This document shows, piece by piece, positions 1 through 6,114 of a stretch of DNA of 9,268 bases (position 1 is the first letter of the stretch; each line of letters starts with the position of its first letter). Below the pieces are notes generated by a model. It was not told where the DNA came from. It saw only the letters and a program-made list of their open reading frames with translations, and searched no databases. Position numbers and translations under genes: made by a program. This stretch comes from CAZSVI01 sp964610205. GTDB taxonomy: Bacteria; Bacillota; Clostridia; DSM-8532. The stretch lies in the NCBI GenBank assembly GCA_964610205.1, contig CAZSVI010000136.1, positions 1 to 9,268 of the forward strand. The letters run 5' to 3'.

Positions 1-876
1 TTCAAGCCAGGCATGGGCACGCTCCACTGATGAGGCATATAAGGCAATATGCCTGTTTTTGTTTAAATACCTTGTTTTCATCAACTCTATATCACTGGCG
101 GCAAAAATTGAGCTGTCACCGGTTACAATGTCAAAATCAAAGACACCCCTAAACCAATCCGAGGCCTTTTGCGCGTCTTCCCCGCAGGAAAAATGAATCC
201 CCACGTGAGCTATTCTAAAATCCAGTGAGGTTTTTATCGCCTTTTTACAAAGTTCGGTAACCTTGTCCCATTGACCTTCTCTGATAAGACGCTCCCGTGC
301 TACAAATCCGCCCGCGCAGGCAAATACATGATCGTTTGACAGATATTCCGCGATATTGTCAAAATCAATGCCCCCTGCCGGAACAAACTTGATGCGGCTG
401 AAGGGAGCTGAAAGATAATTAATCGTTTTAAGCCCTCCTAAGGGTTCAGACGGAAAAAATTTAAAAACGGATAATCCCGCCTTAATCCCTTTCTGGATAT
501 CAGTGGCGTTCGCAACGCCGGGTATAAACGGCATACAGATATTTTTACAAAAGTCTGCAAGCTCTTCATCATATCCGGGTGATACCACATATTCAGCGCC
601 CATTTTTCGGGCAAGCTCCGCCTGTTCTTTCGTCAGCACCGTCCCTGCGCCTACTATCATTTCAGGGCAATTCAGTGAAACAGCTTTCATTGCTTCTGCG
701 GCGGCCATTGTACGATAAGTTATCTCAATAACACTCAGGCCGCCTTTTAGCATTGCTTTTGCCAGGCTGACGGCATCAGCGGCACATTCTATACTCACTA
801 CCGGTATAATTCCGGAAAGATATATTTTCTCAAATACTGTATTCATAACTATTTTGTATGATATAAACTGAATCAT
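1..876 (-). CDS. eda: KDPG/KHG aldolase fused to a C-terminal VOC-like domain (partial, cut by the left edge)
   Basis: Class I aldolase that cleaves 2-keto-3-deoxy-6-phosphogluconate to pyruvate and glyceraldehyde-3-phosphate, or 4-hydroxy-2-oxoglutarate to pyruvate and glyoxylate; cytoplasmic. The frame is open to base 1 (292 codons seen, no stop), so the C-terminus is missing. Numbering from the start at 876: catalytic Glu51 in IEITYRT, GAGTV at 76-80, SPG at 99-101, Schiff-base Lys139 in FKFFPSE, phosphate-site GG around 189. The usual PTGG motif reads PAGG (Ala167). From about residue 219 a second domain begins (RIAHVGIHFS), with the look of a glyoxalase/VOC half-module; similar fusions are known in Clostridia. 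Start: AAGGAGG lies 2-3 bases before the ATG at 876; the in-frame ATG at 846 matches the usual family N-terminus (MNTVFEKI) but sits over 30 bases from that site, so it remains an alternative. Last gene seen in the operon. Confidence 0.88.
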   Translation of the reverse strand, partial: MIQFISYKIVMNTVFEKIYLSGIIPVVSIECAADAVSLAKAMLKGGLSVIEITYRTMAAAEAMKAVSLNCPEMIVGAGTVLTKEQAELARKMGAEYVVSPGYDEELADFCKNICMPFIPGVANATDIQKGIKAGLSVFKFFPSEPLGGLKTINYLSAPFSRIKFVPAGGIDFDNIAEYLSNDHVFACAGGFVARERLIREGQWDKVTELCKKAIKTSLDFRIAHVGIHFSCGEDAQKASDWFRGVFDFDIVTGDSSIFAASDIELMKTRYLNKNRHIALYASSVERAHAWLE

Positions 877-922
877 ACCCTCCTTCCAGTATTATGTTCT
901 CTAATTATTTGATGTTATGATT

Positions 923-951
923 CTATTACAAAGGTTGGAATCAACTGACAA
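923..951 (-). promoter_or_regulatory. Weak candidate internal promoter before the aldolase gene
   Basis: On the minus strand TTGTCA (951-946, five of six bases of the -35 consensus) is followed after 17 bases by TAATAG (928-923), a poor -10. It lies in the 92-base gap between the sialidase-like gene and the aldolase and would give a leader of about 40 bases. The -10 match is weak, and read-through from upstream would serve equally well. Confidence 0.22.
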
Positions 952-968
952 TATTGCTTGTTTATCAA

Positions 969-2081
969 TCAAGCGCCGGAAATATTTTCAATCCACCAGT
1001 GAAGTATATTGGTTTTGTTCCCTTCGTAGGCATGTGAGGATTGTATCAGTAGTTTTTTTGATTTGTCCGGATTAAGCGTTCCTGTAACCAGACTATTTGA
1101 ATATGATCCATGACCTGCTTCCTGCATTCTCAGATATGTACCGGCATCCCATGTCATCCCATCCATAGAGGAATAGAGTACAAAATTCCCTGAAGCCTCG
1201 CCTGAATTTCCGCTGCGACCATGCATGAAATAATAATCGCCTATATGTACCATCTGAGGATTTCTTATTTTTTTTACAAAATATGATGTTCCGGTATCCG
1301 ACCATGTGTATCCCCTATCCTTACTGATAATATAGTCAGGATTTTTCTCATCATTTATATTATATACATAAACAATGATAGAACCATCCCTCAGCACCTC
1401 CATTGTTCCATATCCCCTGCCATAGGTCGCAAGGGGTATTTCACTGCGCCTGGTAAAACTATTTCCATAATCATCACTGACATAAAGGCAGTAGATATGG
1501 CTTTCCGCATTACCTGTCCATGTATCCGTTGCGTCATTACAAAACTCAAGTACAAATATCTCCTCTCCGTGAAAGATGGCATCGTATATTCTTCCGCGTT
1601 TGTCACTCAAATTCCGGGCTTTAGTCCATGTATGGCCGCCATCCCTGCTTTTAATACAGGTCGGAATCAAAAAGGGTTCCCAACCGGCATTGGAAGAAAT
1701 ATCACAAACCAGATTAAACAACACTATTGTTCCGTCTGATGCCCGTACAGCTTTTTCACTAAAAGACGATACTCCTTTTTTTTCATTGAATAATTCCCTG
1801 GAATAGTCCAACGTATATGCTTCACTCCATGTTATGCCTCCATTCTCTGAACGCTTGTATTCCATCCATCCTATGGCTGAATGCCCTTCCTTGTCATCAG
1901 AACAATTCGGATAGAAGGCCAATATCTTATTATCCTCGTACTCTACTAAAGCGTGGCCCAAATGTCCGCTCCTTCCGATCCTTGAATGATCCACAAAAAG
2001 AATTCCGTTATTCGGCGGATCTTTTGGCACGATTGCATAATTACGGCAATGGGTGGAAATCATTTTTTTATTGCTTACCAT
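969..2081 (-). CDS. Cytoplasmic sialidase-like BNR/Asp-box beta-propeller protein
   Basis: 370 residues, probably a six-bladed beta-propeller of the sialidase superfamily. Five Asp-box motifs (S-x-D/N-x-G-x-T/S-W/F) are visible: SENGGITW 78-85, SRDGGHTW 145-152, SDDYGNSF 202-209, SKDRGYTW 253-260 and SSMDGMTW 304-311, spaced 67, 57, 51 and 51 residues. An Arg-rich N-terminal strand (HSRIGRSGHLGHAL, 32-45) and a late Tyr motif (GHGSYSNSL, 323-331) stand where sialidases carry substrate-binding Arg and the nucleophilic Tyr; assigning them is inference. No signal peptide or membrane segment is present, so it should act in the cytoplasm on imported material. Start at 2081 has a GAGG site four bases upstream; Met7 is an alternative. 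It sits between the binding-protein gene and the KDPG aldolase, which suggests action on a sialic-like or uronic-acid glycoside. True sialidase activity is not shown: Asp-boxes also occur in other hydrolases and lyases. Confidence 0.85.
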   Translation of the reverse strand: MVSNKKMISTHCRNYAIVPKDPPNNGILFVDHSRIGRSGHLGHALVEYEDNKILAFYPNCSDDKEGHSAIGWMEYKRSENGGITWSEAYTLDYSRELFNEKKGVSSFSEKAVRASDGTIVLFNLVCDISSNAGWEPFLIPTCIKSRDGGHTWTKARNLSDKRGRIYDAIFHGEEIFVLEFCNDATDTWTGNAESHIYCLYVSDDYGNSFTRRSEIPLATYGRGYGTMEVLRDGSIIVYVYNINDEKNPDYIISKDRGYTWSDTGTSYFVKKIRNPQMVHIGDYYFMHGRSGNSGEASGNFVLYSSMDGMTWDAGTYLRMQEAGHGSYSNSLVTGTLNPDKSKKLLIQSSHAYEGNKTNILHWWIENISGA

Positions 2082-2120
2082 AAAACCTCATCCCCTCATC
2101 TTAGAAGCCGGTCTTAATAT

Positions 2121-2152
2121 AATCCCGATGAAAACATAGTTTCATCGGGATT
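2121..2152 (-). terminator. Strong intercistronic hairpin, possible partial terminator
   Basis: A perfect 13-bp stem, AATCCCGATGAAA paired with TTTCATCGGGATT, closes a 6-base loop. It starts 24 bases after the stop codon of the binding-protein gene. On the minus strand it is followed by ATATTAAG, a poor U-tract, so termination would be incomplete. Because no convincing promoter precedes the sialidase-like gene, the hairpin probably lowers read-through or protects the 3' end of the binding-protein message, giving more binding protein than downstream enzyme. Confidence 0.55.
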
Positions 2153-2176
2153 GTAACCTATTAAAAATTAAATAAC

Positions 2177-3718
2177 CTATTTGTTTTGATTGTAAACATC
2201 ATTCATTTCAGCAGTCCATTGTTTTCCTCCCGAATCATTCCATTGTTTAACGTAGGCATCAAATGCCGCGTCAAAATCCGTGATTGATGCAGAACAAATC
2301 AACTCGGTTTCGGATGTACTCACGATGTCGGACAATACGGCGCCATTAGCCAACGCTTCCGGAGTTGTTGCGTTCACAGGCGGTATTACTGCGTATTGTG
2401 CATATTCTTTACCGGTGTTTAATGTAATGTCGCTGTTCCATCTGGGGAAATACCAGCGCTTGGAAAACCAGTTGTAGCTGTAGAAGCCAATCTTCCCCTT
2501 TTCCTCATTTGTGGATGGCGCTTCGAAAATCGCTTTCCCGGTTTCATCTTCTTTCCAATGCACATCTTTAATACCCATCTCAACCAGATCCGAACCTTCT
2601 TCGGATACCATATAGTTCATCAGCTTAACAACCGCCGCGGCTTTATCATCAGGCGTTTCGGCAAATATAACCGCATGATATTTCATTACATTCCCTTTGA
2701 TACGGCGTACGCCATTTCTGTCAGGGAACGGATAAATGAATTCCATTTCAGCCTCAGGAACAGCGCTGATATAAATTGGCATATAGACATGGCTTACGGG
2801 ATCCAGATTATCTACATAATTCTGCCAGCTGCCGTATTTGTTTTGATACCATTTTTCCAGATACTGCTCTCGATTCATTAGAGGGTATTCCGGTTCAATA
2901 AGACCGTTTTGGTAAAATTTACGCATGGTGCGCAATGCTTCCTTGTATCCTGGCATATTAACATAATATACAACCTTACCATCTACCAGATTCCAATCCG
3001 CAACAAAGCCATTCTCAGAGAAAATATGCTGCTGCAGGCCCAATCCCCAGTTTTGAATGCCGCCATATGGAATCAGTTGGTTACCTTTACCTACCAGCAT
3101 ATCACTGTTTTCCATAAAAGCGGTCAGTGCTTCAAACATTTCATCAGATGTATCAGGAACCTTAAGGTTTAATTTTTCAAGCCAGTCTGATCTAATCTGC
3201 AAAACCGAATTATTCAATGTTTCCTGATACCGGGTGGGAATCGTATAACGCAGTCCATCGGTGCTGGATTTAAACCAGGTAAAGTCAGGACGCACTTCTT
3301 CGGTAAATTCCTGTCCATATTTTGTTATTAAATCATCAAGAGGCCGGATTACTCTGTCGTCCGCCATCTGTTGCAATTCATTGGGATACTGTGAACTCCA
3401 GTATTCCATCGCGTCCGGGTAATTACCGGATGCGATCAGAATTGTACATTGCTGCGGATATTGCTCAGAAGGCTTTAGTTCCCAATTAATGTTCATATTC
3501 ATACGTTTGTTGAGCTCCTGTGCAATCATATTGTTGTTATCCTTGGTGAACCCTATGTGGCGGATTACAATTGTTAAGTTTATGGGCTCATTATTGATTT
3601 CAGTATTTTGGGTTTCAGCCGGTTTTCCCGTTTCTTTTGCAGGCACAGGGGCACATGCGGAAAGCGCTATTCCCATAATCAACGAAAACAAAAATACTTG
3701 ATAAATACTCCTTTTCAT
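2177..3718 (-). CDS. Lipoprotein sugar-binding protein of an Lpl/Ytc-type (CUT1) ABC transporter
   Basis: 513-residue extracellular solute-binding protein, family 1, resembling LplA/YtcQ proteins, which usually run about 500-560 residues. The N-terminus is a lipoprotein signal: KR at 2-3, a hydrophobic stretch from about 5 to 18, and lipobox LSAC with Cys22 as the lipid-anchored first mature residue. A low-complexity Glu/Thr/Asn linker follows. The mature protein is rich in Trp and Tyr, as expected for a carbohydrate pocket. It would capture an oligosaccharide outside the membrane and pass it to the two permeases encoded just upstream. The start is fixed by AAGGAGG (3732-3726) seven bases before the ATG. 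The gene follows the second permease after 156 bases and precedes the sialidase-like gene across a hairpin. The substrate cannot be read from the sequence. Confidence 0.93.
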   Translation of the reverse strand: MKRSIYQVFLFSLIMGIALSACAPVPAKETGKPAETQNTEINNEPINLTIVIRHIGFTKDNNNMIAQELNKRMNMNINWELKPSEQYPQQCTILIASGNYPDAMEYWSSQYPNELQQMADDRVIRPLDDLITKYGQEFTEEVRPDFTWFKSSTDGLRYTIPTRYQETLNNSVLQIRSDWLEKLNLKVPDTSDEMFEALTAFMENSDMLVGKGNQLIPYGGIQNWGLGLQQHIFSENGFVADWNLVDGKVVYYVNMPGYKEALRTMRKFYQNGLIEPEYPLMNREQYLEKWYQNKYGSWQNYVDNLDPVSHVYMPIYISAVPEAEMEFIYPFPDRNGVRRIKGNVMKYHAVIFAETPDDKAAAVVKLMNYMVSEEGSDLVEMGIKDVHWKEDETGKAIFEAPSTNEEKGKIGFYSYNWFSKRWYFPRWNSDITLNTGKEYAQYAVIPPVNATTPEALANGAVLSDIVSTSETELICSASITDFDAAFDAYVKQWNDSGGKQWTAEMNDVYNQNK

Positions 3719-3780
3719 TTACAAACCTCCTTTTTACTGTAGCTTTTGAACTCATCACCAATCAATGTGTCTTCTTCCAA
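3715..3780 (-). other. Possible 21-residue leader ORF overlapping the binding-protein start
   Basis: In the 156-base gap before the binding-protein gene there is a second AAGGAGG (3788-3782). One base after it a TTG opens a 21-codon frame whose TGA overlaps the ATG of the binding-protein gene in an ATGA arrangement, which would allow translational coupling. The start is weak (TTG, spacing far too short) and the peptide is acidic and unfamiliar. The rest of the gap (3789-3874) holds only short AT-rich inverted repeats, such as 3833-3852, and no clear promoter or terminator. Confidence 0.15.
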
Positions 3781-3874
3781 ACCTCCTTCCTATGACACCT
3801 TTGACCACACAAACATTAAAAAATGTACAATAATTATAACGGCCATTATAATGCAAAATAATACAATGACGCAC

Positions 3875-4759
3875 TCACCCCTTAATAGCGCCTATCATGA
3901 TACCTTTAACAAAATAACGCTGTATAAACGGGTAGAGAAGCATTATCGGTACAATAGCGACGGTAACGGTAGCCATTTTAACGGTGACAGCCATATTTAC
4001 ACTAGGGTCTTCCGCCGCTCCCGTCATGCCCGAGCCTAATATGTCAGGCTGCACTGAAATCAGTATTTCACGCAGAAGCACCTGTACCGTCCACTTTTCA
4101 CGGGAGCTTATGTACAGCAATGCATCAAAGAACTGATTCCAGTAGAATACACCGTAGAAAAGGCCTATTGTGGCAATGCCGGCCCCGGACAGCGGAAGTA
4201 TTACTTTTACCAATATCCAGATAGAGCTGGCTCCTTCAATGCTGGCTGCCTCATCAAGACTTTCAGGGATCGAATTCATAAAATTACGCATCAGGAAAAC
4301 ATAGAACGGATCCATAAGTCGCGGTAATATTAAAGCCCATAATGAGTTTAACAGACCAGTGGCCTTAACTACCATGAATGTAGGTATCATGCCTCCGTGG
4401 AACAAGAGAGTAAAAAAAACAACAAAGGATATCCAACGATTACCCGGCACCTTGCGTGAAAGAGGATATGCGAACAGTATTGTCATCGTCAGACCCAATA
4501 TGATACCCATTATGACAACAAACAAAGTGTTTTTGTATATGTTAAGAAAATCCGATGTGCTAAGGACATATTGTATACTGCTTAATGTAAAATTTATAGG
4601 GTAAAAAATCAACGTTTTTCCTATTGTATCTTTATATGTGCTTAATGACAAGCACAACACATACCAGAATGGATAAAGAGTGCAAACAGCCAGCAAAATC
4701 AACATTATGCGTATAACATACTGCCCAAACGTTAGTTTGCGGGGATTGGATTTGCGCAT
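3875..4759 (-). CDS. CUT1-type sugar ABC transporter permease (LplC/YtcP/AraQ-like)
   Basis: 294-residue inner-membrane permease, a normal length for this family. About six membrane segments are visible, the first at about 17-40 (IMLILLAVCTLYPFWYVL) and others near 77-100, 111-132, 140-160, 190-212 and 262-278. The cytoplasmic coupling loop carries the EAA motif at 170-190 (EAASIEGA followed by VILPL), which docks on the ATPase. Together with the 308-residue permease just upstream it forms the channel for the substrate delivered by the downstream binding protein. The ATG is three bases after the upstream stop codon, and its AGGAGG site lies within the last codons of that gene, so the two are translationally coupled. 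No ATPase is encoded here; Lpl-type systems usually share a multitask MsmX-like ATPase encoded elsewhere. Confidence 0.95.
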   Translation of the reverse strand: MRKSNPRKLTFGQYVIRIMLILLAVCTLYPFWYVLCLSLSTYKDTIGKTLIFYPINFTLSSIQYVLSTSDFLNIYKNTLFVVIMGIILGLTMTILFAYPLSRKVPGNRWISFVVFFTLLFHGGMIPTFMVVKATGLLNSLWALILPRLMDPFYVFLMRNFMNSIPESLDEAASIEGASSIWILVKVILPLSGAGIATIGLFYGVFYWNQFFDALLYISSREKWTVQVLLREILISVQPDILGSGMTGAAEDPSVNMAVTVKMATVTVAIVPIMLLYPFIQRYFVKGIMIGAIKG

Positions 4760-4762
4760 AAG

Positions 4763-5689
4763 TTAAATCACCTCCTGATCAAAGCGTTTAGCCAGTTTAT
4801 TCGTGCCGACAACAAGCACCAGGCCGATTATTGATTTAAACAACCCGGCCGCCGCGCCTCTTGCGGGCTGTCCCTGCAGGAAAGACACCTTGTATATAAA
4901 AGTATCCAATATCTCACTAACCTTATATACCATGTTGTTCTGCAAGATAAAAATTTGCTCAAAACCGGCATTCATAATCCGTCCTATGCGCAGCAGAAGC
5001 ATAGTCATTATAACAGGGATAAGGCCGGGTAACGTAATGTAATACAGTTGCTGTCTTCTGTTTGCGCCATCAACTTTTGATGCTTCATACAGATTAACGT
5101 CTATACCATTTAAAGCAGAAATGTAAATAATACTGCCCCATCCAACCTCTTTCCATATATCAAGGGTTACCAGCAGGCCGCGAAAGGTATTCGGATTCAT
5201 CATCAAATCCAGCTGGGAATGTCCCGTGATTTGCATATATAATCTTGAGATAGCGCCGCTGCTGGGAGCTATAAGGATAAACACAATATTGCCCAGCACA
5301 ACCCATGATATAAAATGCGGAAGATAATAAGCGGTTTGAAGAACTCTCTTAAATTTAACACTCATTAGATCGTTTAGCAATAATGCCAGTATTATGGGCG
5401 CCGGAAACTCGAAAATAATTTTGTATAAGCTTATTATTACGGTATTTGTCAATATCAGCTTGAAATTCGGGGAGTTAAACAATCTGCTGAAATTCTCAAA
5501 TCCCACCCATGGACTGTTAAATAAACCCCTTGTAATCGTATAACGCTGAAATGCAATGGTGAGCCCTGCCATTGGCATATAGCGGTATACAAGAAGATAT
5601 GCCAGACCTGGAACCATCATTAAATACATCGGTATGAATTTTTTATAGTAAGATAGACCATTCTTGATTGTTACCCTTGCCTCAGGCAT
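4763..5689 (-). CDS. CUT1-type sugar ABC transporter permease (LplB/YteP-like)
   Basis: 308-residue permease of the LplB/YteP type. The N-terminal pattern, a short basic cytoplasmic tail then a first membrane segment (about 18-38, MYLMMVPGLAYLLVYRYMPM) and a loop with WVGFENF at 61-67, is characteristic of this subfamily. Further membrane segments lie near 82-108, 125-143, 172-195, 222-240 and 280-298. The EAA loop is at 202-221 (EASKVDGA then YITLP). It pairs with the 294-residue permease that follows three bases downstream. The start at 5689 is supported by GGGAGG nine bases upstream. It is the first gene of the five-gene minus-strand operon and is preceded by a long AT-rich divergent intergenic region. 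Confidence 0.95.
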   Translation of the reverse strand: MPEARVTIKNGLSYYKKFIPMYLMMVPGLAYLLVYRYMPMAGLTIAFQRYTITRGLFNSPWVGFENFSRLFNSPNFKLILTNTVIISLYKIIFEFPAPIILALLLNDLMSVKFKRVLQTAYYLPHFISWVVLGNIVFILIAPSSGAISRLYMQITGHSQLDLMMNPNTFRGLLVTLDIWKEVGWGSIIYISALNGIDVNLYEASKVDGANRRQQLYYITLPGLIPVIMTMLLLRIGRIMNAGFEQIFILQNNMVYKVSEILDTFIYKVSFLQGQPARGAAAGLFKSIIGLVLVVGTNKLAKRFDQEVI

Positions 5690-5775
5690 TTATTTTTACC
5701 TCCCGATTCCACTTGAAACACTTTACTGTCTGTTACATATAAAAAATACCATACGGCAAGGAAACTCTGTACAAT

Positions 5776-5994
5776 TTATTTGTGCAGAATGTATAATATT
5801 TTTACCTGTTGCTTCACCGGATATGTGATATATTCAGTTAAATAAGAGATTGCACGAATGGCGCAATTAAACTCATTCGATGAAGCGCTGGCCTGACGCG
5901 TTTTATGATCACCGTACCGGAAGCCGTCCGACAATGAAATACTGAAGCTAAAATGATATGGCCATAAAGGATTTTTATCTTCTGATAGGGTCAT
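5776..5994 (-). other. Doubtful 72-codon ORF in the divergent intergenic region
   Basis: An ATG-started frame of 72 residues with no family I recognise, no signal peptide and no membrane segment. No Shine-Dalgarno sequence precedes its ATG, which instead overlaps the candidate -10 box of a minus-strand promoter; if that promoter is real the first codons are not transcribed. The residue mix is not obviously non-coding, so it might be a relic of a lost gene. More likely this stretch is the untranslated leader of the transporter operon. The remainder of 5690-6114 holds the palindrome, hairpin and promoter listed separately. Confidence 0.15.
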
Positions 5995-6021
5995 ACTATA
6001 TATATTGAATTAGAAATTCAA
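5993..6021 (-). promoter_or_regulatory. Candidate promoter of the transporter operon
   Basis: Minus strand: TTGAAT (6021-6016) as -35, a 17-base spacer, and TAGTAT (5998-5993) as -10; TATAGT (6000-5995) at 15-base spacing is an alternative. Both hexamers lie inside or at the edge of the 5996-6030 palindrome, so a protein bound there would block them. Transcription would start near 5986 and leave a leader of roughly 300 bases. Each hexamer matches the sigma-A consensus at only four of six positions. Confidence 0.32.
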
Positions 6022-6030
6022 CATATATAG
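5996..6030. repeat. 35-bp AT-rich palindrome between divergent genes (candidate operator)
   Basis: Two 16-base arms, CTATATAT-A-TTGAATT and AATTCAA-C-ATATATAG, pair at every position except one A/C and are separated by AGA, centred on 6013. The two-fold symmetry, the position between divergently transcribed genes and the overlap with a candidate promoter fit an operator for a dimeric regulator. An AT-rich RNA hairpin with a 3-base loop is also possible, but no oligo-U run makes it a terminator. Confidence 0.5.
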
Positions 6031-6046
6031 ACATGAGCTGATACAC

Positions 6047-6080
6047 GTGCCATTTATTTTGGCATAGCCAAAACAGGCAC
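6047..6080 (+). promoter_or_regulatory. Nested hairpin in the probable leader of the membrane-protein gene
   Basis: An inner perfect stem TTTTGGC-ATA-GCCAAAA (6057-6073) lies within an outer GTGCC/GGCAC pair (6047-6051 and 6076-6080), with an asymmetric internal loop of five and two bases. It ends 34 bases before the GTG start at 6115 and 21 bases before the AGGAG site. No oligo-U run follows on either strand, so it is not a classical terminator; it may be a leader structure or part of a regulator site. It matches no riboswitch class I know. Confidence 0.4.
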
Positions 6081-6114
6081 ATATGCAATATAAATTTATT
6101 CAGGAGAGAAAATT

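Noticed and set aside
503..718. Plus-strand 71-codon ORF
   Set aside because: It lies antisense inside the well-supported KDPG aldolase frame and has no recognisable features.
1817..2083. Plus-strand 88-codon ORF over the start of the sialidase-like gene
   Set aside because: Antisense to the clear Asp-box protein, with no family match.
2558..2881. Plus-strand 107-codon ORF
   Set aside because: Antisense shadow of the lipoprotein binding-protein gene; no ribosome binding site or family signature.
3813..3852. Small AT-only inverted repeats (ACATT/AATGT and ATTATAA/TTATAAT) after the second permease
   Set aside because: Stems of five and seven A/T pairs without a U-tract are expected by chance in such AT-rich sequence.
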